DNA from: Pelagibacteraceae bacterium TMED124
GTDB taxonomy: Bacteria > Pseudomonadota > Alphaproteobacteria > Pelagibacterales > Pelagibacteraceae
Direction: 5' to 3'
DNA length: 34,114 nucleotides
NCBI GenBank assembly: GCA_002171275.2
Contig: NHFZ02000018.1
Span: 1 to 34,114 of the forward strand
In this document: positions 7,907 through 16,108 of the stretch, piece by piece
How the letters are laid out: the number at the start of each line of letters is the position of its first letter
Position numbering within the stretch: the first letter of the stretch is position 1
Notes under the pieces: model-generated
What the model was told of the DNA's origin: nothing
Seen by the model: the letters and a program-made list of their open reading frames with translations, nothing else
Database searches by the model: none
Program-made: the position numbers and the translations under genes

Positions 7907-9135
7907 AATTTAATTACATTCTTGTAATTTCCTAGCATATTTTTAATATCAAAAATGATCCCATCTTTAATTAACTTTTTGTTTAGGGTGTCTATTCCAA
8001 ATAATTTAAATTTATTATGTTTTACACATAATATTATAGCATCATATTTTTTAATTTTTTTTTCCTTAATTGAATAGTTTTTTGCAACATTGGCAATCGG
8101 ATCGTAAACATGAACTAAATATTTTCTTTTAAGTAGTTCAACCAATTTTGGGATTTGACTATTTCTGACATCGGGACAATTTTCTTTAAATGTGACTCCC
8201 ATTACTAAAATTTTACTATTTTTTTTTAATTTTTTACTTATCAATTTAAATACATGTTTATAAAAATAATCATTAATTTTTCTTGCTCTTAATAAAAACT
8301 TTGGTTCAAAACCAAAATGATTTGAGATAAATGATAGGTAATAAGGATCAACTGCAACACAGTGTCCTCCAACAAATCCAGGATAAAATTTTAGAAAATT
8401 CCATTTAGTTGATGCAGCCTTTATAACGTCGTTTACTGGGATATTCATTTTATTAAAAAGATATGATAGTTCATTTACAAATGCTATGTTGATATCTCTT
8501 TGTGCATTTTCAATTACTTTAGCTGCTTCTGCAACTTTAATGCTTTTAGCTTTAAATAATTTATTTTTATTAATCTTACCATATATTTTTTTTAACAGAT
8601 TGACCGTACTTGAATTAGAACCTGAAATTATTTTAGTAATATTATTTATAGTATGTGTCTTATCTCCAGGATTTATTCTTTCTGGAGAATATCCAATAAA
8701 GAAATTTTTGTTAAGAGTAAAATTTTTCTTTAAATTTTTTAAAATTTTAGGTATTTCGGTCTCGCAATATCCAGGGTATACGGTTGATTCTATAATTATT
8801 GTATCATTATCACTTAAATATTTAGCTACAATTTCAATTGCTTTGTTTAATAAAGTAAGATCTGGTTTTTTTGTTTTGGTAACTGGTGTTGGTACAGTGA
8901 TAATATAGACATTTACTTTTTTTAAATATTTTTTTTCATAAGTAAAAAACGCTTTTTTAGAAAGCTTAAATTGTTTTTTAGTAAAATCATTGTTGGTATC
9001 AATTCCTTGATTTAATTGTTTAATTCTTTCTTTGTTTAAATCAAAACCAATTGTTTTAAAATACTTTCCAAGACTGATTGTAAGTGGCAAACCTACGTAT
9101 CCTACACCAAGCACTCCAATATTAATTTTTTTCAT
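7903..9135 (-). CDS. tviB: UDP-N-acetyl-hexosamine 6-dehydrogenase, TviB/VipA type
   Basis: A 410-residue nucleotide-sugar dehydrogenase that would oxidise C6 of a UDP-N-acetylhexosamine twice to the uronic acid, reducing two NAD+. The Rossmann start is GVLGVGYVGLPL (7-18). Family blocks follow: VPTPV (81-85), ESTVYPG (116-122), YSPERINPGD (149-158), the AEAAKVIENAQRD helix (202-214), KWNFLKFYPGFVGGHCV with catalytic Cys259, and FKENCPDVRN near residue 320. These match TviB (UDP-GlcNAc dehydrogenase of Vi antigen) more closely than glucose dehydrogenases. The neighbouring epimerase and amidotransferase could act on its product. It overlaps the upstream gene by 14 bases and the downstream one by ATGA. 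Substrate choice (GlcNAc versus another HexNAc) is inferred. Confidence 0.88.
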   Translation of the reverse strand: MKKINIGVLGVGYVGLPLTISLGKYFKTIGFDLNKERIKQLNQGIDTNNDFTKKQFKLSKKAFFTYEKKYLKKVNVYIITVPTPVTKTKKPDLTLLNKAIEIVAKYLSDNDTIIIESTVYPGYCETEIPKILKNLKKNFTLNKNFFIGYSPERINPGDKTHTINNITKIISGSNSSTVNLLKKIYGKINKNKLFKAKSIKVAEAAKVIENAQRDINIAFVNELSYLFNKMNIPVNDVIKAASTKWNFLKFYPGFVGGHCVAVDPYYLSFISNHFGFEPKFLLRARKINDYFYKHVFKLISKKLKKNSKILVMGVTFKENCPDVRNSQIPKLVELLKRKYLVHVYDPIANVAKNYSIKEKKIKKYDAIILCVKHNKFKLFGIDTLNKKLIKDGIIFDIKNMLGNYKNVIKL

Positions 9136-10435
9136 TTATAAAAAAATTAATTATTAATTTATGCAAATCTTTTATATTGATTTCTTTTCTATTGAAATTA
9201 GTAAATTTTTCCAGATTTTCACTTATATAAAAAAAACCTTTTGGGTCATGCATACCATTTTTTATTGCAACTAATGAAACATCTTTTTCAATATTTTGTA
9301 ATACAGTATCTCCCAACATAAATTTTGATTTATCATTAATTTCATCAGAGTAATTTAAGGTTATAAACAATTCTTTTCCTCTATTTTCTACTAATCCGAA
9401 AAGTTTTTGGTTTTTTTTATCTTTAATATTCCAAATTAAGTTTTGTGCATATAACGTGGAGTCATTATCATGGAATTCAATCAAAAAGTCTCTACTCATT
9501 CTTGGGAAGACTTCTTTGTAATTTATTTTTAATTTATTTAAAAAATGTTTATGATCATTTAGTCTATAATAATATTTTTTTCTATCATATGGTATTTGAG
9601 TTAGTCCAGTTGCAATCATTATTTTTTCATCATTATTAATTAAATAGTCATTTAATATTTTATCATAGTATTTAAGAATATTAAAAAAGGGGTCTATTTT
9701 CTTATTAATGTACCAATCGGGGTTCACATTTTTTGAGTTATTTATTTTTGAATTAAAAAAGTAATGATGTTGTATATGAGCAATACCATTTAAGAATAAG
9801 TGTGAAAAACTGGTATTTTTGGATTTTTTTAATTTAATAAATATATCATTTAATAGAATATCAAAGAAAACAACTTTATAATATTTACTATTAATAGATC
9901 TAAATAAAAGCTCTAAATATGTAAATAAATTTTTAAATCTAAAAAATTTAAAAAAAATGGTTAGCAGGTATATATAATATTTAAATTCAACTTTGTTACT
10001 CGAATTGTTATTAACAAATTTTGAAAATGTCTTTGTACAAAGTTTAGAAAAAAAGCTTTCATCAGAACAGGTATCTGTCCAAGGATCTGGAATAAAAAAG
10101 TTTGGACTTTTTAAATTATTATCTAAATTCATGGGACTAATTGCTCCAACTTGAAAACCTAACTTTTCTATTTTGTTAAAGATATTTTCAATTTTTTTTT
10201 TCTTAACATCACCTAACCTAAAAACACCATGTTCATCTGCAGTCATCCCTGAATAAATTGTTAACCATTGTATCCATGGTTCTAATTTTTCATAATCTTT
10301 TTCTGAGCTTGTTAGATTTGCATTACTGACTAATTTTTTAAGATTTGATAAATCTTTTAGTTCATATAATTTTACTGCATCAAAATTTAGCTCATTGAGC
10401 GAGATAAGAACTAATTTTTTTTTTTCATTTAACAT
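9122..10435 (-). CDS. Divergent alkaline-phosphatase-superfamily protein
   Basis: A 437-residue soluble protein that resembles the type I phosphodiesterase/AP superfamily, but with altered metal ligands. The N-terminal strand LVLISLNELNFD (8-19) sits where the family has a metal-binding Asp. EPWIQWLTIYSGMTADEHGV (52-71) matches the nucleophile block, with Thr59 as candidate nucleophile, and EHG is the family's hallmark. The middle motif is N-G-I-A-H (216-220) instead of D-x(3)-H; the late D-H-G is replaced by A-T-G-L-T; near the C-terminus GMHDPKGFFY resembles the final His block. It may have a metal-poor or changed active site, or may bind rather than cleave. Its place between a GT4 and a sugar dehydrogenase ties it to the glycan. 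Superfamily assignment is by eye; function unknown. Confidence 0.6.
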   Translation of the reverse strand: MLNEKKKLVLISLNELNFDAVKLYELKDLSNLKKLVSNANLTSSEKDYEKLEPWIQWLTIYSGMTADEHGVFRLGDVKKKKIENIFNKIEKLGFQVGAISPMNLDNNLKSPNFFIPDPWTDTCSDESFFSKLCTKTFSKFVNNNSSNKVEFKYYIYLLTIFFKFFRFKNLFTYLELLFRSINSKYYKVVFFDILLNDIFIKLKKSKNTSFSHLFLNGIAHIQHHYFFNSKINNSKNVNPDWYINKKIDPFFNILKYYDKILNDYLINNDEKIMIATGLTQIPYDRKKYYYRLNDHKHFLNKLKINYKEVFPRMSRDFLIEFHDNDSTLYAQNLIWNIKDKKNQKLFGLVENRGKELFITLNYSDEINDKSKFMLGDTVLQNIEKDVSLVAIKNGMHDPKGFFYISENLEKFTNFNRKEINIKDLHKLIINFFINEKN

Positions 10436-11558
10436 TTAAAATCAAACTCTTATAACAATTAATGTGAACATTTATAATTTTATCAATTCCAAAATTTTTT
10501 TTTGCTATTCTTACAGAATTTCTTCTGATTTTATCTCTTAATTTACTATTTAATATTAATTTTTCCAAACCAAGAAATAATGATTTTGAATTTTTAGGTT
10601 TTACTAAAATACCATTTTTACACATATTAATAATTTCTTTACATCCAGGGATATTTGTAGTTACGATAGCTTTACCAAGAACAGAGGCCTCCAATAGTAC
10701 TTTTGGCATTCCTTCTCGATAAGATGGCAAACATATAATGGATGATTTATTTATTATTTCCATAATATTTTTTTTATATCCAAGGAATTTAATACCATCT
10801 TTTTTATTTTTAATTATCTCCTTAATAGGAAGAGCTAAGGGACTCTCGTAGTCTAATGACCCAGCTACTATAAATTCCCAATCTTTATATTTTTTTTTTA
10901 ATATTTTTGAACAAACTAAGAATTCTTTTATTCCCTTATCAATTAATACTCTTGATGGAAATAGAACGCTTTTTTTTGAAAAAATAGTTCTATTAAACTT
11001 TTTATTTAAATCTACACCAGATCCAAAAGTAAGTATCAAGTCATTTTTATTAAGACAGAATTTTTTTTTAAACATTTTTAGATCTTGTTTATTATGAAAA
11101 ATAATTTTTTTATTTTTATTTGAAAATACGATTTTCAAAATAAAAAAATAAAGATTTCTAATTAATTTTGAATCAATATTCATAACTGAGCCAACTCCAG
11201 AAATAGATATGACAACAGATTTTATATTAAGTATTCTAGCTATGACTCCACCATACAATACACATTTGGGTGATATTAAATGAATTAAGTCTGGCTTATT
11301 AATAAATAAATTGAAAAAAATTTGAATAAAACCAAGTATTTCAGAAAATAAATTTAAACTAAAAGATTTAAAATTTAATATTTTATAATTTATTTTTTTT
11401 ATATTCAATTCTTTGATTGCAATATTTTCCATTTTTGTACTCGATGCTTTGCCTATTAATAATTTTACATCAAAACTTTTTTTACATCTCATAGCTATTG
11501 GTAAACGATGAGAAACAAAAAAAGAAGCGTGGTTACACAAAAATAAAATTGATTTCAT
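10425..11558 (-). CDS. GT4-family glycosyltransferase (PglA/WbaZ-like)
   Basis: A 377-residue GT-B enzyme. The N-terminal domain opens with ILFLCNHASFFVSHRLP, a loop common in family 4 transferases of bacterial glycans. The linker region has GSGVDL (179-184) and FPSRVLIDKGI (200-210), whose Arg and Lys contact the donor phosphates. The donor site is SYREGMPKVLLEASVLGKAIV (279-299), with the E-x7-E pair in E-G-M-P-K-V-L-L-E. The chosen start is the ATG at 11558-11556, which overlaps the epimerase stop as TGATG; a TTG one codon upstream (11561) is also possible. It overlaps the next gene by 11 bases. PglA-like N-acetylgalactosaminyl transfer is plausible, but the sugar is not fixed by the sequence. 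Confidence 0.83.
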   Translation of the reverse strand: MKSILFLCNHASFFVSHRLPIAMRCKKSFDVKLLIGKASSTKMENIAIKELNIKKINYKILNFKSFSLNLFSEILGFIQIFFNLFINKPDLIHLISPKCVLYGGVIARILNIKSVVISISGVGSVMNIDSKLIRNLYFFILKIVFSNKNKKIIFHNKQDLKMFKKKFCLNKNDLILTFGSGVDLNKKFNRTIFSKKSVLFPSRVLIDKGIKEFLVCSKILKKKYKDWEFIVAGSLDYESPLALPIKEIIKNKKDGIKFLGYKKNIMEIINKSSIICLPSYREGMPKVLLEASVLGKAIVTTNIPGCKEIINMCKNGILVKPKNSKSLFLGLEKLILNSKLRDKIRRNSVRIAKKNFGIDKIINVHINCYKSLILNVK

Positions 11559-12532
11559 CAATTATAATATTTTTGATGCCATTTTATGAAATTTTTGACT
11601 CCTAATGATATAGAAGTTTTAGGTTCAAATTTAATAAATTTAAATAATTTCTTATTATTTGAAAAAGTATTTTGCACATCTGCCTTCATCATGGGTTTAT
11701 AACTTTTTTTAAATTTTCTACCAATTTCTCTCTCTAAAATTTTAATAAATTTGTTTAAACCAATTTTTTTATCTCCACCGATATTAAAAATTTGAACTGT
11801 TTTATAATCTAAGTTTTTTTGTGTCATAAATAATTTAAAAATACTCTCAATAATATCATCAATATATGTGAATGACCTTGACATTTTTCCCTTATTAAAA
11901 ATATTTATTTTTTTATTTTTTTTTAATAAATCTGTAAATAAGAACAGAGACATGTCTGGTCTTCCCCAAGGTCCATAAATTGTAAAAAATCTAAGACCAA
12001 TTATATTCATCTTAAAATAATAGTTGTAATATTCAGCTAATATTTCGCCAGATTTTTTTGTAGCTGCATATAGGCTTTTGGGATAATCAGTATTAAAATT
12101 TTCTGAATAAGGTATTTTTTTATTTCTACCATAAACACTCGAACTACTAGCAAAAAAGAAGTTTTTTAAATTTTTATTCTTGAAATACTCTAAGAGATTT
12201 ACAAAGCCTATAATATTATTATTTATATAACTGTCTGGATTTATCAATGAATACCTTACACCTGCTTGAGCAGCAAAATGAAAAACATGACTAAAATACT
12301 TATTCTTCAATTTCTTGAACAAAGTATTCTTTTTACAAATATTTAATTTTGAAAACTTAAAATTTTTATATTTTTTTAAAATTTTTAATCTATCAATTTT
12401 AAGCTTTTGTGAATAATAAGGGTTAAGGTCATCCAAACCATAAACAAAATAATTTTTTTCAAGTAATTTTTTTGATAAATGCATACCTACAAAGCCTGCA
12501 CAACCAGTAACTAAAATATAGGTTTTTTTCAT
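11558..12532 (-). CDS. UDP-glucuronate 4-epimerase-type SDR
   Basis: A 324-residue extended SDR that would interconvert the C4 hydroxyl of a UDP-uronic acid (glucuronate to galacturonate) through a 4-keto intermediate. It has the NAD+ motif TGCAGFVG (9-16), HFAAQAGVRYS, the ASSSSVYG serine block (128-135), the catalytic pair Tyr155/Lys159 in YAATK, and RFFTIYGPWGRPDM (181-194), which is typical of the CapI/LspL epimerases. The usual RDFTYIDD reads RSFTYIDD here. It is the first gene of the eight-gene minus-strand operon, 38 bases from the divergent Wzz-like gene, so the promoter must lie in that gap. The dehydrogenase two genes downstream makes a uronic acid, so both may serve the same sugar, although that enzyme looks HexNAc-type. 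Confidence 0.82.
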   Translation of the reverse strand: MKKTYILVTGCAGFVGMHLSKKLLEKNYFVYGLDDLNPYYSQKLKIDRLKILKKYKNFKFSKLNICKKNTLFKKLKNKYFSHVFHFAAQAGVRYSLINPDSYINNNIIGFVNLLEYFKNKNLKNFFFASSSSVYGRNKKIPYSENFNTDYPKSLYAATKKSGEILAEYYNYYFKMNIIGLRFFTIYGPWGRPDMSLFLFTDLLKKNKKINIFNKGKMSRSFTYIDDIIESIFKLFMTQKNLDYKTVQIFNIGGDKKIGLNKFIKILEREIGRKFKKSYKPMMKADVQNTFSNNKKLFKFIKFEPKTSISLGVKNFIKWHQKYYN

Positions 12533-12570
12533 TTTAATATTTAGTTTTTATATTATTATAGAAATCTTCT
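12533..12570. promoter_or_regulatory. Divergent promoter gap between epimerase operon and Wzz-like cassette
   Basis: Only 38 bases separate the start codons of two genes read in opposite directions, one heading an eight-gene and the other a three-gene run. Both promoters must sit here or inside the opposite coding region. The gap is almost pure A/T with TATATTATTATAG, which contains candidate -10 hexamers for the rightward direction. No clear -35 box or Shine-Dalgarno sequence is visible, so exact elements are not assigned. Confidence 0.35.
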
Positions 12571-13266
12571 ATGAGCGAATCTATATATAATGATACTAAA
12601 AAATTATATAAATTTATTTATATAAATAGAACTAAATATATAATTTGTATAATCTTTTTTCTTTTATCAATATTAATAATTTCACTTAAAACTAATAAAT
12701 TAATACATAAAGAAATTCACCTGAGGATTCCTTATCACAATAATCCTTATGCTGTAATTAAAGAATACGATTATGCGTCTATAAAGTTATTTAATGGTGC
12801 AAATCATAGAACTTTAGATTTCTTAAAATCATACAATGAAACGAAGAGATTCACTTCTAAAATATGGCCTGAAGTAAGGAATATAATTGGCATTAGAGAA
12901 CATAATAGAGTCTCTTATGATAAAGGGGAGGTCACAGTGATTATTGAATTAACATACTCTGCTAGTACTGATGATTTTGTTAACAAATTTATTAATAATT
13001 ATAATTTGTTATTCAAGAATGAATTCAAATATTTTTTAGAATCTAATTATAAGGAATTATATTTTAAACCACAAGTAATAAAGGAAAAGAAAGAATTTTT
13101 CGAAATCGCTTTCAAATTTCAACCGATAAAAAGAAATGAAATAATAATTGATAAGGTTATAAATATTAATTATTTTCTATTTATTCTCGTTTTGGTATTT
13201 TTCTTATTTTACACAACTAGTTATATAATAATTAAAGAAATTTTTGGTGAATTTTCTAACAAATAG
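12571..13266 (+). CDS. Membrane protein with chain-length-determinant (Wzz-like) topology
   Basis: A 231-residue protein I do not recognise by motif. It has a short cytoplasmic N-terminus, one membrane segment at about 23-39, a charged, presumably periplasmic domain of about 155 residues, and a second membrane segment at about 199-221. That two-segment layout is the one used by polysaccharide co-polymerases (Wzz), which set glycan length. However, the proline-rich patch usually seen before the second Wzz helix is absent and the periplasmic domain is small. The following gene is a Wzy-like membrane protein that begins inside its last codons (23-base overlap), which is what one would expect of a co-polymerase/polymerase pair. 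The role is inferred from topology and neighbour only. Confidence 0.45.
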   Translation: MSESIYNDTKKLYKFIYINRTKYIICIIFFLLSILIISLKTNKLIHKEIHLRIPYHNNPYAVIKEYDYASIKLFNGANHRTLDFLKSYNETKRFTSKIWPEVRNIIGIREHNRVSYDKGEVTVIIELTYSASTDDFVNKFINNYNLLFKNEFKYFLESNYKELYFKPQVIKEKKEFFEIAFKFQPIKRNEIIIDKVININYFLFILVLVFFLFYTTSYIIIKEIFGEFSNK

Positions 13267-14362
13267 TTTTTTACTAATATTAATTTTATTTTTTTTGTAT
13301 GGTTTAAAAAAAAAAAAATATATAGATACCCAAACACTTCTTTTAATTTTTATTACATCCATACCCTTTTTAGGAGTATGTAAGTTTACTACACTTTGTA
13401 ATTACGATTACTTAGCTTATTATAATGATACTATTAATATTTTTAGTTTAAATACAGAGGAAAAAAATTATGTTTCTTATATTTATTATTTATTTGGCCC
13501 TTTTATTAAATTCGGAGATGTATCAAGTTTAGGTTTCATCAATAGGATATTATATATAATTTTCTTTGTTTATTTTTACAAAAAAAAATTTATTTCAAAA
13601 AATTCAAATTATTATTTCATCCTTATTTTTTATCCAAGTGCAGTTCTTTACTCAAATTTAGGAGGGGAAGAAAACATTACTGCCATAACAATATCAATTA
13701 TTGTATACTCAATAATAATAAAGAAATATTTACTACTAATTATTTTCCTTATAATTTTATATTTTATTAAAATAAACTTGTTTTTCCTGATGGTGCCTGC
13801 TGTAATTTTCATTTATTTAGATGAAGTAAAAAAATATAAGGATTTAAAATATTATATATTGGCTGTGGTAATATTATTTTTTTTATTTCCGTCTGAAATA
13901 AATAAGAAAATTGAATATGAGATCAATTGGAGAAAATTTAATCTTCTTTGTGAAGATATTAATTATGAAATACAAAGAAAAGGGAACTATTCTTGTGAAA
14001 ATATTGAAAATAGAAGAGATGACGTTATGTTAAATTTTAGTCATTTACCAACACTTTTAAAAAATAGCTCAAGATTTTTGCTTTCACCGTTGCCAGACAG
14101 AATTACCAAAATATCTCATAAGATACAATTTATTGAGAATATTCTGATACTTATATTTTTAACATATTACACTATCTATGGGATAAGAAAGGATAAGGAT
14201 ATTATTAAAATATTCTTTATATTTTGCTTCTTTGTGTTTATTTATGGAAATATATTTTCAAATCCTGGGTCAGCCATTAGATGGAAATACTCTATAATTT
14301 TTATGTATATGTTTTATATTAATCTAAAAATTAACTTGATTGATCGTAAAATAAAAAAATGA
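13244..14362 (+). CDS. Wzy-like polytopic membrane protein (putative repeat-unit polymerase)
   Basis: A 372-residue protein with roughly nine to eleven hydrophobic helices. A hydrophilic loop at about residues 218-275 carries two cysteines, and the C-terminal GSAIRWKYS segment recalls the R-W/Y motif near the end of Wzy and EpsG-type polymerases. No ATG exists near the N-terminus: the frame can start at TTG 13244 or GTG 13247, both inside the preceding gene, implying translational coupling. A run of 13 A at 13306-13318 lies near the start and encodes lysines. The stop overlaps gmd as ATGA. Polymerase is the best guess because of the Wzz-like partner; a GT-C transferase or another transporter-like protein is possible. 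Confidence 0.5.
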   Translation: MVNFLTNSFLLILILFFLYGLKKKKYIDTQTLLLIFITSIPFLGVCKFTTLCNYDYLAYYNDTINIFSLNTEEKNYVSYIYYLFGPFIKFGDVSSLGFINRILYIIFFVYFYKKKFISKNSNYYFILIFYPSAVLYSNLGGEENITAITISIIVYSIIIKKYLLLIIFLIILYFIKINLFFLMVPAVIFIYLDEVKKYKDLKYYILAVVILFFLFPSEINKKIEYEINWRKFNLLCEDINYEIQRKGNYSCENIENRRDDVMLNFSHLPTLLKNSSRFLLSPLPDRITKISHKIQFIENILILIFLTYYTIYGIRKDKDIIKIFFIFCFFVFIYGNIFSNPGSAIRWKYSIIFMYMFYINLKINLIDRKIKK

Positions 14363-15393
14363 AAAAAAAAATAGCTTTAATTACCGGAGTTACAGGTCAG
14401 GATGGTTCACATCTTGCAGATTTATTGTTAAAAAAAAAGTATAAAGTTATTGGATTAAAAAGAAGATCGTCATCATTTAACACCAAAAGAATAGAACATT
14501 TATATGATGATTATCAAAAATTAACAGACTTCATCCCTGAATATGGAGATTTAACAGATACATCAAATATTGTAAGAGTTATTCAAAAGTGGAGACCGGA
14601 TGAAATATATAATTTAGCCGCACAATCACACGTGCATACGAGTTTTGAAATTCCTGAATATACAGCTAATACAAACGCACTAGGAACTTTAAGAATTCTT
14701 GAAGCGATTAGAATCCTAAAATTATCAGATAAAACAAAATTTTACCAAGCATCAAGTTCTGAAATTTTTGGTAATAGCTCTATTCCACAAAATGAAGAAA
14801 CAAAATTTAAGCCTGTAAGTCCTTATGCATCTTCTAAATTATATGCTTATTGGATAACTAAAAATTATAGAGATGCATATGGAATATTCGCTTGTAATGG
14901 TATTCTTTTTAATCATGAGGGACCAAGAAGAGGAGAAACTTTTGTAACAAGAAAAATTACTAAAGCAGCTGTAGAAATATATAAAGGCAGTAGAGAGATA
15001 TTATACTTAGGTAACCTAGAAGCTCAGCGTGATTGGGGTTTTGCCCAGGATTATGTTGAAGCCATGTGGTTAATGCTTCAAAAAAAGAAACCAGATGATT
15101 TTGTAATTGCAACTGGTAAAGTTGCAAGTGTTAAAAAATTTGTAGAAAAAACTTTCAAAGAATTAAAAATTGAAATTATTTGGAAGGGCAAAGGAACCAA
15201 AGAAGTAGGAATTAACAAAAAAAATAAAAAAATTATAATCAAGATAGATAAAAATTATTATAGACCAAATGAAATTAATATTTTAAAAGGAAATTTCTTT
15301 AAGGCTAAAAATATCTTAAAATGGAAACCAAAGACAGATTTAAACAAATTAATTAAAATAATGGTTAAAAATGATTTAAATGAAATTAAATAA
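14359..15393 (+). CDS. gmd: GDP-mannose 4,6-dehydratase family enzyme
   Basis: A 344-residue extended SDR that converts GDP-D-mannose to GDP-4-keto-6-deoxymannose using bound NADP+, the entry to GDP-fucose, rhamnose and related sugars. Hallmarks are TGVTGQDGSHL (9-19), KRRSSSFNTKRIEHLY (34-49), NLAAQSHV (85-92), the ASSSE block (131-135), the catalytic pair Tyr156/Lys160 in YASSK, and FNHEGPRRGETFVTRKI (184-200). The FAQDYVEAMW block follows. Length and motifs match Gmd throughout. DmhA-type enzymes that act on GDP-heptose share these features, and heptose-type genes lie in this window, so the hexose substrate is likely but not proved. It ends the three-gene plus-strand cassette and overlaps the convergent GT2 by 8 bases. 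Confidence 0.92.
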   Translation: MKKKIALITGVTGQDGSHLADLLLKKKYKVIGLKRRSSSFNTKRIEHLYDDYQKLTDFIPEYGDLTDTSNIVRVIQKWRPDEIYNLAAQSHVHTSFEIPEYTANTNALGTLRILEAIRILKLSDKTKFYQASSSEIFGNSSIPQNEETKFKPVSPYASSKLYAYWITKNYRDAYGIFACNGILFNHEGPRRGETFVTRKITKAAVEIYKGSREILYLGNLEAQRDWGFAQDYVEAMWLMLQKKKPDDFVIATGKVASVKKFVEKTFKELKIEIIWKGKGTKEVGINKKNKKIIIKIDKNYYRPNEINILKGNFFKAKNILKWKPKTDLNKLIKIMVKNDLNEIK

Positions 15394-16108
15394 GTTTAAA
15401 AGTTATTTTAAAATATAATACAAAAATATTTAGAATAGACTTACAGATATGTTTTGGAGTCATTTTTGATCCTCCATATGATCTACCAAAAATTTTCATA
15501 GGAATTTGTTTAATAGAATAATTTTCTAAATAAATAAGATTAATTGAAGTAAAAAAGAAATCATAATCATTAGTCTGAATTTTTTTAAACAATTTTTTAT
15601 CTATACTTTGCAATTTGTAAGATCGAAAAGAATTGGTAGTATCAAAATCATTTTTAAATAAGATCTTATTAACAAAATGAGATCCAAAACTTAAAAATTT
15701 TCTAAAAATACTTAGTTTATGAACTGACTTTTTTTTAAGATATCTTGACCCCACTATTAGATCAAATTTATTTTTTACTTTATTTAAATCTAACAAATAT
15801 TCAGGTTTGTGTGCAAAATCTGTATCCATAGTAAAAAGGAAATCATATTTTTTTTTATATGCCAGATTCGGAGCATATTTATGAGCATTTCCAATGCCTT
15901 TTCTTTTTTTATTGTCGACAAAAAAAATTTTTTTTTTTGAGTTTTTATTTATAATTTGTTGAATTGACTCTTTTGTACCATCAGTTGAAGCATCATCTAT
16001 AAAAAGAAAGTCAAGCTTGATCTTTAAATTAGATATTTCATAAAATAATTTATTTACATTATCATTTTCATTCATAGTTGGAAGAAGTAATAATGTTTTA
16101 TTCATCAT
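15386..16108 (-). CDS. DPM1-like GT2 glycosyltransferase
   Basis: A 240-residue single-domain GT-A enzyme of the dolichyl/polyprenyl-phosphate mannosyltransferase type. It has LLLLPTMNENDNV at the N-terminus, FIDDASTDGT (37-45), MDTDFAHKPE (94-103) with the D-x-D metal motif, the family's VGSRY (119-123), and DTTNSFRSYK (156-165). No C-terminal membrane helices follow, so it resembles the short soluble DPM1 form. It may make a polyprenyl-phosphate sugar that feeds one of the large membrane proteins of the locus. The start is one of two ATGs at 16108 and 16105; a TTG at 16111 precedes them. It overlaps the upstream SDR by about ten bases and so is probably coupled to it. Confidence 0.85.
   Translation of the reverse strand: MMNKTLLLLPTMNENDNVNKLFYEISNLKIKLDFLFIDDASTDGTKESIQQIINKNSKKKIFFVDNKKRKGIGNAHKYAPNLAYKKKYDFLFTMDTDFAHKPEYLLDLNKVKNKFDLIVGSRYLKKKSVHKLSIFRKFLSFGSHFVNKILFKNDFDTTNSFRSYKLQSIDKKLFKKIQTNDYDFFFTSINLIYLENYSIKQIPMKIFGRSYGGSKMTPKHICKSILNIFVLYFKITFKLI

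Noticed and set aside
8486..8908. A 140-codon plus-strand reading frame inside the TviB-type dehydrogenase gene
   Set aside because: It is antisense to a fully conserved gene, has no family motif, and its hydrophobic composition is a by-product of the opposite strand.
9445..9639. Short plus-strand frame inside the phosphatase-superfamily gene
   Set aside because: Antisense shadow of a longer gene with recognised motifs.
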